This document shows positions 1 through 7,546 of a stretch of DNA of 19,781 nt, piece after piece. Source of the DNA: Planctomycetota bacterium (GTDB taxonomy: Bacteria > Planctomycetota > Planctomycetia > Pirellulales > UBA1268); the NCBI GenBank assembly GCA_003670825.1, contig QWQL01000156.1, forward strand, positions 1 to 19,781, written 5' to 3'. The translations under genes were made by a program, and so were the position numbers. The notes beneath the pieces are model-generated. The model was not told where the DNA came from and did no database searches. It saw nothing but the letters and a program-made list of their open reading frames with translations. The first letter of the stretch is position 1; each line of letters begins with the position of its first letter.

Positions 1-1185
1 CAACCATCCGGCCGCGAGGCCGATGATCACTGACATCGCCACGCCCCAGTAGGTGCCCTGCTCCCCCCGCATGAGCAGGAACGTGACCACGAAGGTGGCG
101 AGCGCGATGGCGATCGTCGAGAAGTTGATCCCCTTCGCAAGGGCCCCGAGCAGGGCCTTCTGCGAGGAATCCTCGTTCGTCCGCACCTGATAGATGCCCC
201 AGACCGAGAGCACTATGCCGATCGAGGCGATCGCCATCGGTAGGAACAGCGCCGCCATCTGCATCCGGTATTCACCCGGGAACGCCGCAACCCCGAGCGC
301 CGCGGTGGCGAGGATGCTGCCGCAGTAGCTCTCGTAGAGGTCGGCGCCCATGCCGGCGACGTCGCCCACGTTGTCACCCACGTTGTCGGCGATGGTGGCC
401 GGGTTGCGGGCATCGTCTTCGGGAATGCCGTGCTCGACTTTGCCTACGAGGTCGGCCCCCACGTCGGCCGCCTTCGTAAAGATGCCGCCGCCCACACGGG
501 CGAACAGGGCCTGCGAACTGGCACCCATGCCGAAGCAGAGCATGGTGACTGTGATCTCCTCCAGGGGGAGCGGCGCAAACCCCAACCCGGGCACGAGCCA
601 GTAGAGGATGAAAAACCAGAGCATGATGTCGATCAGGCCGAGGCCGACCACCGTCAGCCCCATCACGGCCCCCGATCGGAACGCGATCTGCAGGCCCTCG
701 TTGAGCGACCGCTCGGCGCCCGCGGCGGTGCGGTTGCTGGCAAGCGTGGCTGTCTTCATGCCGAACCAGCCGGCGAGACCCGAGAACAAGCCGCCCGAGA
801 TGAAGGCGAAGGGCACCCAGGCACTCTGCACCTTGAGGACAAACGCCATCAGGGCCAAGAGCAGAAAAATCCCCCCGAAGAACATCGCCACGACCTTGTA
901 CTGCTGCCTGAGATAGACGTCGGCACCCGTGCGAACGTAGCCGGCGATCTCGATCATCCGGGGCGTGCCGGCGGGCTGGACCTCCATCCACTTGAAGAAC
1001 TGCCAGGCCTGGTAGAGGGCGAGCGAGGCTCCGGCGATACCGACCAGCCACCAGAAACCATACGGCCCAAACAGCCAGACACGTTCGTCGGTCGCCGGTT
1101 CAACGGCGGCCACGGCGACCGCGGACGACAGGAGCGTCATCGCGAAAGCGGCGAGCGAAGAGACGGCAATGGTGGCAGGCTTCAC
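1..1185 (-). CDS. hppA: Membrane-bound ion-pumping pyrophosphatase, 3' end cut by window edge
   Basis: Integral membrane pyrophosphatase that couples PPi hydrolysis to H+ or Na+ export across the inner membrane. The first 395 residues are visible; the family is usually about 700-800, so the C-terminal half lies off the left edge. Family signatures are intact: DVGADLVGKVE at about 241-251 and the acidic substrate/Mg site with DDARNPATIADNVGD followed by NVGDVAGMGADLYES at about 257-286. Many hydrophobic helices are present (for example 43-60, 98-118, 172-198, 310-330, 355-373). The start is GTG at 1185: GGAG lies 11 nt upstream and the N-terminus is hydrophobic; the ATG 15 codons later is an alternative. 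The residue that decides K+ dependence (GNTT/A-K region) and most residues that separate Na+ from H+ pumps are outside the window, so ion and K+ type cannot be called. It appears to have its own promoter (1263-1291). Confidence 0.95.
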   Translation of the reverse strand, partial: MKPATIAVSSLAAFAMTLLSSAVAVAAVEPATDERVWLFGPYGFWWLVGIAGASLALYQAWQFFKWMEVQPAGTPRMIEIAGYVRTGADVYLRQQYKVVAMFFGGIFLLLALMAFVLKVQSAWVPFAFISGGLFSGLAGWFGMKTATLASNRTAAGAERSLNEGLQIAFRSGAVMGLTVVGLGLIDIMLWFFILYWLVPGLGFAPLPLEEITVTMLCFGMGASSQALFARVGGGIFTKAADVGADLVGKVEHGIPEDDARNPATIADNVGDNVGDVAGMGADLYESYCGSILATAALGVAAFPGEYRMQMAALFLPMAIASIGIVLSVWGIYQVRTNEDSSQKALLGALAKGINFSTIAIALATFVVTFLLMRGEQGTYWGVAMSVIIGLAAGWL

Positions 1186-1262
1186 GGGATGGGGCACTCC
1201 GCTCGGGGTACGTTCCACAACGGCAAGGGACTCGGCCCGGCCGCGTTGCGACGACGACGACG

Positions 1263-1291
1263 ATTGAAACCGACCGTTGGGCGCGTGTCAA
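1263..1291 (-). promoter_or_regulatory. Sigma70-like promoter for hppA
   Basis: On the minus strand a perfect TTGACA -35 box (1286-1291) is followed after exactly 17 nt by TTCAAT (1263-1268, 4 of 6 to TATAAT). A transcript would start near 1256 and give hppA a leader of about 70 nt. The position between the ugd terminator candidate and the hppA start fits. This is a consensus match only. Confidence 0.5.
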
Positions 1292-1330
1292 ACCGCCGCG
1301 GATCCTTAGCCGCGGCGGGGGTTCGCCCCG

Positions 1331-1361
1331 AAAAACGCCTCCGAAAAAGCCCCTGGGAGGC
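1331..1361 (-). terminator. Candidate intrinsic terminator after ugd
   Basis: Minus strand, about 35 nt past the ugd stop: GCCTCC (1356-1361) and GGAGGC (1337-1342) form a perfect 6-bp inverted repeat with a 13-nt loop, followed by GTTTTTC (T-run 1331-1335). An overlapping smaller hairpin (GCCTC, loop CCA, GGGGC) is also followed by five Ts inside the loop. Two stem plus T-run solutions in a GC-rich genome make a terminator between ugd and hppA plausible. Confidence 0.45.
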
Positions 1362-1394
1362 CCGGCGACGGGCGCGGCTCACGTGGGAGCCCGA

Positions 1395-2702
1395 TCAGAC
1401 AGCCGCCTTGCCGATCGCGTGGTATGCGAATCCGCGGGCCTTCATCTCCCGGGGTGGGTAGAGATTGCGGCCGTCGAAAATCACCTTCTCCTTCATGCGG
1501 GCGGCCATCGCGTCGAAGTCGGGCCGCCGGAAGTCGCCCCACTCGGTCACGATCGCCAGGCACTCGGCACCGTCGAGCGCCTCAAGGCTTCCACCAGCAT
1601 AGGTAAGCCGCTGGCCATAGATCGCCCGCACGTTGTCCAGCGCTTCGGGGTCGTAGACGCTCACATGAGCGCCCCCCGCGAGCAGCCGCTCGATGAGGTC
1701 GATCGCCGGGGCATCGCGGACGTCGTCGGTGCGGGGCTTGAAGGCCAGGCCCCAGATAGCGATCCGCCGGCCGACGAGTTTGCCGCCGAAGTGGGCGTCG
1801 ATCTTCTGCCCGAGCACCTGTTTCTGGGCGAGGTTCGTCTCGTGCACGGCCGTGAGGATCCGCGGTGCCAGCCCCTTGCTCCGGGCCATCGACGCCAGCG
1901 CCTGCACGTCCTTGGGGAAGCAGCTGCCTCCGTAGCCGGCCCCGGGAAATAGAAAGGCGAAGCCGATCCGGCTGTCGTGGCCGATGCCCCGCCGAACATC
2001 GTCGATGTCGGCCTCCATGCGTTCGCAGAGGTTGGCCACCTCGTTGATGAAGCTGATCTTGGTAGCCAAGAGGGCGTTGGCGACGTACTTCGTCATCTCC
2101 GAACTCTCGGGAGACATCACGAGAAACGGATTTTCTGTCCGCAGGAACGGGGCGTAGAGCGACCGCAGGATCTCCCCCACCTCAGCCGACCGCACGCCCA
2201 CCACGACCCGGTCGGGCTTCTGGAAATCCTCGATCGCAGCCCCCTCCTTGAGAAACTCGGGGTTGCTTGCCACGCGGCAGTCGCGGCCGAGGGCGGCTTT
2301 CAGCCGCCGTTCGATTCCCTCGCACGTGCCCACCGGCACCGTGCTCTTGGTCACCACCACGGCATGCTGATCGAGGTGCGGCGCGATCGACTCGACCACC
2401 TTCCAGAGCGCCGAGAGGTCGGCCGAGCCATCGGCGGCTGGCGGCGTGCCGACGGCGAGAAACACGACCTCCGCCCCGCCAATGGCCGCGACGGTGTCCG
2501 TCGTGAACTTCAGCCGGCCGGCGCGGGTGTTCCGCTCCACAAGTTCCTCGAGCCCCGGCTCGTAGATCGGCACCTCGCCCTGGTTGAGCCGGGCGATCTT
2601 GTCTGCATTGATGTCGAGGCAGGTCACCGCGTTGCCACTGTCGGCGAAGCAGGTGCCCGTCACCAGCCCGACGTACCCCGTGCCCACCACTCCGATCCGC
2701 AT
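1395..2702 (-). CDS. ugd: UDP-glucose 6-dehydrogenase (UDP-glucose/GDP-mannose dehydrogenase family)
   Basis: Cytosolic NAD-dependent enzyme that oxidises UDP-glucose to UDP-glucuronate, a precursor for envelope polysaccharides and, in some bacteria, lipid A pentoses. The 435 residues are the usual length. Visible features are the N-terminal Rossmann motif GTGYVGLV (7-14), the central NAD-binding/dimer domain with LLATK (Lys215), the catalytic Cys in GYGGSCFPKD (Cys261, Lys264), and the C-terminal UDP-binding domain with WGLAFKPRTDDVRD (317-330). It lies 33 nt after the gyrA stop on the same strand, so the two are probably co-transcribed. A G-rich stretch just before the ATG may be a weak SD. 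The family also includes GDP-mannose and UDP-N-acetylmannosamine dehydrogenases; overall motif fit favours UDP-glucose, but substrate is inferred. Confidence 0.93.
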   Translation of the reverse strand: MRIGVVGTGYVGLVTGTCFADSGNAVTCLDINADKIARLNQGEVPIYEPGLEELVERNTRAGRLKFTTDTVAAIGGAEVVFLAVGTPPAADGSADLSALWKVVESIAPHLDQHAVVVTKSTVPVGTCEGIERRLKAALGRDCRVASNPEFLKEGAAIEDFQKPDRVVVGVRSAEVGEILRSLYAPFLRTENPFLVMSPESSEMTKYVANALLATKISFINEVANLCERMEADIDDVRRGIGHDSRIGFAFLFPGAGYGGSCFPKDVQALASMARSKGLAPRILTAVHETNLAQKQVLGQKIDAHFGGKLVGRRIAIWGLAFKPRTDDVRDAPAIDLIERLLAGGAHVSVYDPEALDNVRAIYGQRLTYAGGSLEALDGAECLAIVTEWGDFRRPDFDAMAARMKEKVIFDGRNLYPPREMKARGFAYHAIGKAAV

Positions 2703-2735
2703 CGCACCCCCCCAGCTTCCTAAGTTGAACTCAGC

Positions 2736-5495
2736 TCACGCCGACTCGGTCGGGGCATCCGGCGGCGGGGCGTCGGCCTCTTCCTGCTCGCTCGGCGGCA
2801 CGGGGACCACGGCGGCGAGCGTGTCGCCGTCGTCGACCCGCATGATCCGCACGCCCTGCGTGTTGCGGCCCATCGGCCGGATTTCGCGGACATTGACCCG
2901 CTGGATCTTGCCCCGGGCCGTCATCATCAGCACCTGATCCTCTTCGCGAACCGACACGATCGACACGACCTCGCCGTTGCGGGCGGTGGCCTTGATGTCG
3001 CGAATGCCCTTCCCACCCCGCCGCTGCGTGCGGTACCGCGCGCCGCTGGAGTTCCCGTCGCCGTCGGCATCCTCGCCCGCCGCGTCCGTGACCTCCGGCT
3101 CCGCCGCGGCCTCGTCGCCGTCCTCACCGGGGGCGGGCCCGGCTACCGGCGTACCCACGCCGAATGGCGTCCGCTTCCCGTACCCGTGCTCGCAGACCGT
3201 GAGCAGCGTCGCCTCGGGGTCTGCCACCACCATGCCCACCAGCCGGTCGCCGGCGCCGAGTTTGATGCCCCGCACGCCGCTGGTGTCGCGGCCCATCGGC
3301 CTTGCATCCGATTCGGGAAACCGGATCGCCATGCCCTTGGCCGTGGAGAGGATCAGTTCGTCGCCCGGCTTTGTGATCACTGCGTCGACGAGTTCGTCGC
3401 CGTCGCGAAGTTTGACGGCAATCAGGCCCTTCGTCCGCCGGCGGCGGTACTGCTCCAGGGCCGTCTTCTTCACCACGCCGCTGCGGGTGGCGAGCATGAG
3501 GAACTGATTGGAGTCCTCGAACCCGCCCACCGCGCGGCAGTCGGCCACCTTCTCGCCCGGCTCGAACTCGAGCAGGTTGACCAGGGCCCGACCCTTCGCA
3601 TCCCGGGCGAGTTCGGGCAGCTCGAACACCCGCATCGAGAACACCTTCCCGAGCGTGGTGAACACGAGCAGCCAGTCGTGGGTGCTGGCCACGAACAGGT
3701 GCTCGATCGGATCCTCCTCGTCGGAGCGGGCCCCGGCGAGCCCCTTCCCGCCGCGCCGCTGGGCCCGGTAGGTGTCGGCCGGCGTCCGCTTGACGTAGCC
3801 GGCGCGGCTGATCGTGACCACCATCGTGGCCTCCGTGATCAGCTCGGCCATGTCGCGAATGTCACCCGCTTCGCCGCTGATCTCGGTTCGTCGCTCGTCG
3901 CCGTGCTTGGATTCAACGTCAACGAGTTCCTGGCGAATCAGCCCCTTGATAGTCGCCTCGCTCGACAGGATTCGGCGGAACTCGCCGATCTTCGCCAGCA
4001 GTTCGCGATGCTCGCCGCCGAGTTTCTCCTGCTCGAGGTTTACTAACTGGCCGAGCGTGAGTCGGAGGATGGCGTCGGCCTGCACGGGTGAGAGCCCGTA
4101 GGTCTCGCTCGGCCCCCGCTCGTCCTGGAGCACGGCGAAGCCCTCGGCACCGAGGGCCCGCTCGAGCAGGGCTGCCGGAGCCTGAAGCTGGCAGAGTCGC
4201 TCCTTCGCCTCGGCCTGCGACTTCGAGCTGCGGATGATCTTGATCACCTCGTCGATGTTGGCCAGAGCAACGAGCAGGCCTTCGAGCGTGTGCTTGCGGC
4301 TGCGGGCCTTGGCGAGGAGGTGCTGAGTGCGGCGGCGGATCACAACCATCCGATGCCGCAGGAACTCCTCCAGCATGTTCTTGAACGACAGGATCCGCGG
4401 CTTCCCATCGACCAGTGCCAGAAAGATCAGCGAGAACGACGTCTGGAGCGAGGAAAACTGGTAGAGCTGGTTGAGCACCACGTCGGGATCGGCGTCGCGC
4501 TTCAGCTCCAGGATCAGGCGGACAGGATCGTTGAGATCGCTCTCGTTGCGGATCGCGGAGATGCCCTTGATGCGATCGTCGTTGACGAGTTCGGCGATCT
4601 TCTCCTCGATCGCGTCACGGGTCTGCTGGTAGGGGATCTCGGTGACGACGATCCGGTTGCGGTTCTTGCCAAACTCCTCGACATGCGCTCGGGCCCGAAG
4701 GGTGATCGTGCTGCGGCCGGTGAGGTAGCCGCGAACCAAGGCTTCGCGGCCCATCACGATGCCGCCGGTTGGGAAGTCGGGGCCGGGCACGATCTGGAGC
4801 AGTTCGGCCATCGACACGGCGGGGTTGTCGATCAGGGCCACGAGGGCCCGGCAGACTTCGGCGAGGTTGTGCGGTGGGATGCTCGTCGCCATGCCCACGG
4901 CGATGCCGCCGGCACCGTTGACGACCAGGTTGGGGAACCGGCTCGGCAGCACCACCGGCTCCGTGTTCCGCTCGTCGTACGACGGCACGTAATCGACCGT
5001 GTCGAGTTCGAGATCGTCGAGCATCAGGGCCGCGATCGGCGAGAGGCGGGCCTCGGTGTATCGCATCGCGGCGGCCGGCAGGCCGGCGATCGAGCCAAAG
5101 TTGCCCTGCTTATCCACCAGCACGTGCCGCATGTTCCATTCCTGGGCCATGCGGACGAGGGTCGGATAGATCACGCTCTCGCCGTGGGGGTGGTAGTTGC
5201 CGCTGGTATCGCCGGAAATCTTCGCGCACTTCACCCGCGACGCGCCGGGGGAGAGATTGAGGTCGTGCATGGCGACCAGGATCCGCCGCTGCGAAGGCTT
5301 GAGCCCGTCCCGCACGTCGGGCAGAGCCCGCGACACGATCACGCTCATGGCATACGTCAGGTAGCTGTCTTTCAGCTCCTGTTCGATCGGCAGCTCGATG
5401 AGCCGCCCGCCGGAAATGTCACGAAGGCCGTCCGTTGGGGGACGCTCGCCGGCACCTTCCTTGTCGCCTGCCGCCGGATTCTGTTCGTCTGCCAA
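2736..5495 (-). CDS. gyrA: DNA gyrase subunit A
   Basis: Breakage-reunion subunit of DNA gyrase, which introduces negative supercoils with GyrB. Numbering is from the TTG start (919 residues). The winged-helix core carries the quinolone-region sequence YHPHGES (101-107) and the catalytic tyrosine in AAMRYTE (Tyr146). The C-terminal beta-pinwheel has a canonical GyrA box QRRGGKG (579-585), which favours GyrA over ParC, and a second QRRGGKG (824-830). An acidic low-complexity insert (about 782-819) precedes the second box, and the tail is acidic (900-919). The start is taken as TTG at 5495 because GGAGG lies 8 nt upstream and a promoter at 5562-5589 would start RNA downstream of the only longer candidate, GTG at 5576 (946 residues). 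Ser107 matches E. coli Ser83; the position equal to Asp87 is Pro111. Confidence 0.96.
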   Translation of the reverse strand: MADEQNPAAGDKEGAGERPPTDGLRDISGGRLIELPIEQELKDSYLTYAMSVIVSRALPDVRDGLKPSQRRILVAMHDLNLSPGASRVKCAKISGDTSGNYHPHGESVIYPTLVRMAQEWNMRHVLVDKQGNFGSIAGLPAAAMRYTEARLSPIAALMLDDLELDTVDYVPSYDERNTEPVVLPSRFPNLVVNGAGGIAVGMATSIPPHNLAEVCRALVALIDNPAVSMAELLQIVPGPDFPTGGIVMGREALVRGYLTGRSTITLRARAHVEEFGKNRNRIVVTEIPYQQTRDAIEEKIAELVNDDRIKGISAIRNESDLNDPVRLILELKRDADPDVVLNQLYQFSSLQTSFSLIFLALVDGKPRILSFKNMLEEFLRHRMVVIRRRTQHLLAKARSRKHTLEGLLVALANIDEVIKIIRSSKSQAEAKERLCQLQAPAALLERALGAEGFAVLQDERGPSETYGLSPVQADAILRLTLGQLVNLEQEKLGGEHRELLAKIGEFRRILSSEATIKGLIRQELVDVESKHGDERRTEISGEAGDIRDMAELITEATMVVTISRAGYVKRTPADTYRAQRRGGKGLAGARSDEEDPIEHLFVASTHDWLLVFTTLGKVFSMRVFELPELARDAKGRALVNLLEFEPGEKVADCRAVGGFEDSNQFLMLATRSGVVKKTALEQYRRRRTKGLIAVKLRDGDELVDAVITKPGDELILSTAKGMAIRFPESDARPMGRDTSGVRGIKLGAGDRLVGMVVADPEATLLTVCEHGYGKRTPFGVGTPVAGPAPGEDGDEAAAEPEVTDAAGEDADGDGNSSGARYRTQRRGGKGIRDIKATARNGEVVSIVSVREEDQVLMMTARGKIQRVNVREIRPMGRNTQGVRIMRVDDGDTLAAVVPVPPSEQEEADAPPPDAPTESA

Positions 5496-5503
5496 GAAAG
5501 CTG

Positions 5504-5508
5504 CCTCC
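5504..5508 (-). promoter_or_regulatory. Shine-Dalgarno sequence that fixes the gyrA TTG start
   Basis: GGAGG on the minus strand, 8 nt before the TTG codon at 5493-5495. The alternative GTG at 5576 has no SD-like sequence upstream. Confidence 0.6.
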
Positions 5509-5561
5509 GACCACGTGCGGACCCGCTGCGGCCTCCTCGAGAAGGCCGGCGTCGTTGCTTG

Positions 5562-5589
5562 AACATACCTGTCCACCGGGGGCGGTCAA
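5562..5589 (-). promoter_or_regulatory. Sigma70-like promoter for gyrA-ugd
   Basis: Minus strand: TTGACC (5584-5589, 5 of 6 to consensus), 16-nt spacer, TATGTT (5562-5567, 4 of 6). RNA would start near 5555, giving a leader of about 60 nt to the TTG start and placing the GTG at 5576 upstream of the transcript. Confidence 0.45.
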
Positions 5590-5638
5590 CCGGCTTGAAT
5601 TGCGGAAAAACCGGCACTTCCCGCGGCCGGTTGTCGGC

Positions 5639-5668
5639 TTGACCCGCTTTGGGCCGCCCCCCTACCCT
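5639..5668 (+). promoter_or_regulatory. Candidate promoter for the glycosyltransferase unit
   Basis: Plus strand: TTGACC (5639-5644), 18-nt spacer, TACCCT (5663-5668, 3 of 6). It sits about 75 nt before the first glycosyltransferase ATG in the divergent region shared with gyrA. The -35 is good and the -10 is poor. Confidence 0.3.
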
Positions 5669-5742
5669 CCCGCCCCGTTCCGAAGCGTTGCGGGACGGCT
5701 CCATCCCGGTTTCGCCCAGTGGCCCCCGAGCGAGACATCGTC

Positions 5743-7488
5743 ATGCCGATCACGCGATCATCAGCGATCGCCGTCGCCCTCGTCGCGGCACTGGTGCTGC
5801 TGCCGAACCTCGGCGGTTCACCCCTCTGGGACGATGACGAGCCCCGCAACGCCGCCTGCTCGCTGGCGATGCATGCCTCAGGTGACTGGGTCGTCCCGAC
5901 GTTCAACGGGAGGCTGCGGGTCGAGAAGCCGGTGCTCGTCAACTGGCTCCACCTCGCCGGCTTCGCCGTGGCCGGGGTCAACGAAACAGGCGCGCGGCTC
6001 GCGTCGGCCCTGCTCACCATCGGCTCCTGCCTGCTCACGGGGCTGATCGCCGGCGCCATCTTCCGGCCCGATGTCGGGCTGTGGTCGGGCCTCGTGATGG
6101 CAACCTGCCTCTGGACTGGAGTCTCGGGACGAGCGGCCACCCCTGATGCACCGCTGGCGTTCTGCACCACCTTGGCTCTGTGGCTCTTTGTCCGCGCGGC
6201 GAGGGTGCCCGAGGGCGACGGCAGCGGCTGGCGAAACGGGCCGGTGCGGATATCCACCCTCAACGCCGCCTGTGTAGGGTTGGCCTGCGGGCTCGGCGTG
6301 ATGACCAAGGGGCCGGTCGGTCTCGTCGTGCCGCTGCTGGGACTCGGCAGCTTCTGTTGGTGGCAGGCCTGGCTCGATCCGGGACGTCGCGGCTCGCTCC
6401 TCGGGCGCCTCGCCTCGTCAGGCGTGGAGGCCTGCCGCAGCCTGCGGGTCGCCACCATCCTCGTGGCGGCCCTCACTGTGGCCCTGCCGTGGTATGCCCT
6501 GGTCACCGTGCGGACCGACGGTGAATGGCTTCGCGAGTTCCTGCTCGTGCACAACGTCCGCCGGTTTGCCGCCCCGATGGAGGGCCACTCGGGCTCGGCA
6601 TTCTTCTACTACCCCCTGGTCATTCTCGTCGGCATGTTTCCCTGGTCGATGGCATCGGCACTGGTCGTTCGGCACGCTGCCGTCACGGCCCGCGAGACCG
6701 TCGGCACGCGACTGGTGATCTGCTGGCTGGCGGCATGGCTGGTTCCGTTTTCCCTCGCCGGCACGAAGCTCCCCGGCTACGTCTGGCCCGCCTACCCGGC
6801 GGTCGCCGCGGCCGTGGGCCTGTTCGTGGCCGACTGGATTCGCCGGCCATCCCGGGCGACCGATGGCTGGATGCGGGTGGCATGGGCCTTCCTCGCGGTC
6901 TCCGGGATCGCCATCGCCATCGGACTTCCGCTCGCAACGCGGCGAATCGCCCCCGGCGCGGAATGGCTGGGGCTGATCGGCCTGGTACCCATGGTCGGCG
7001 CCGGGCTGGCCTGGGGCTGCCAGTCGCTCTCGTCGCGGATCGCCGCCTCCGGGGCCTGGGCCGCGACCGCCTGCGGCACCGTCGCACTCCTGCTGGCAGC
7101 CGGCCCGGCGGGCATCGCCCACGTCGGCGGCACCCGGCAGCTCGTCTCGTCTTTGACCCAGGCAGGTGTAGCCGTCCCGATCGCCTCCTTCGGCGCGCCG
7201 GCCAGCGCCGTCTTCTATGCGGGCCGCCTCACGCCCTGCGGCTCCGTCGAGGAACTGGCCGAGCCTGCGGCGGCGGCGGCCTTCATCAGCAAACACCCCG
7301 GAGCCCATCTGGTCGTCGACGCTCGCTACGAGGAGCAGGTGTCTGCGGCACTGCCGCGCGACTATGGCGTGCTGCGGGCTGCCACGTCGTTCCCGACCTC
7401 GCAGCAGGTCTTGCTGATCGGTCCGCGGCGACACGGGGCCCAACCGCCGGCCCGACTGGCCGCCGAAGAAGCAGCCCCGCGACGCTGA
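5743..7488 (+). CDS. ArnT/PMT-like membrane glycosyltransferase (first of two tandem copies)
   Basis: Polytopic inner-membrane transferase expected to move a sugar from a polyprenyl-phosphate donor to lipid A, protein or another acceptor on the outer face of the membrane. It has 581 residues, near the ArnT length. After a first hydrophobic helix (about 7-22) comes the acidic catalytic-loop motif WDDDEPRNA (29-37), then GDWVVPTFNG (47-56) and VEKPVLVNWL (60-69), the usual PMT_2/ArnT layout. Later it has MTKGPVG, RTDGEWL and GTKLPGYVWPAYP, which match ArnT-type periplasmic and helix borders. A soluble C-terminal portion of about 120 residues follows the last helices. ATG 5743 is chosen; GTG 5719 would add 8 residues before the signal-anchor helix. 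The next gene, 58 nt on, is a paralogue. Donor and acceptor are unknown. Confidence 0.85.
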   Translation: MPITRSSAIAVALVAALVLLPNLGGSPLWDDDEPRNAACSLAMHASGDWVVPTFNGRLRVEKPVLVNWLHLAGFAVAGVNETGARLASALLTIGSCLLTGLIAGAIFRPDVGLWSGLVMATCLWTGVSGRAATPDAPLAFCTTLALWLFVRAARVPEGDGSGWRNGPVRISTLNAACVGLACGLGVMTKGPVGLVVPLLGLGSFCWWQAWLDPGRRGSLLGRLASSGVEACRSLRVATILVAALTVALPWYALVTVRTDGEWLREFLLVHNVRRFAAPMEGHSGSAFFYYPLVILVGMFPWSMASALVVRHAAVTARETVGTRLVICWLAAWLVPFSLAGTKLPGYVWPAYPAVAAAVGLFVADWIRRPSRATDGWMRVAWAFLAVSGIAIAIGLPLATRRIAPGAEWLGLIGLVPMVGAGLAWGCQSLSSRIAASGAWAATACGTVALLLAAGPAGIAHVGGTRQLVSSLTQAGVAVPIASFGAPASAVFYAGRLTPCGSVEELAEPAAAAAFISKHPGAHLVVDARYEEQVSAALPRDYGVLRAATSFPTSQQVLLIGPRRHGAQPPARLAAEEAAPRR

Positions 7489-7546
7489 CCCCTCTCCCCT
7501 CACCTTCATCTCATCGTTCATCCCTGAACCAGCAGGAACCGCGTCG

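Noticed and set aside
430..1461. Long plus-strand open frame opposite hppA
   Set aside because: It is antisense to a clear pyrophosphatase frame, has no family resemblance, and such frames are expected in GC-rich DNA.
4290..5642. 450-codon plus-strand frame opposite gyrA
   Set aside because: Shadow of gyrA codons; rich in His, Gly, Glu and Arg with no motif.
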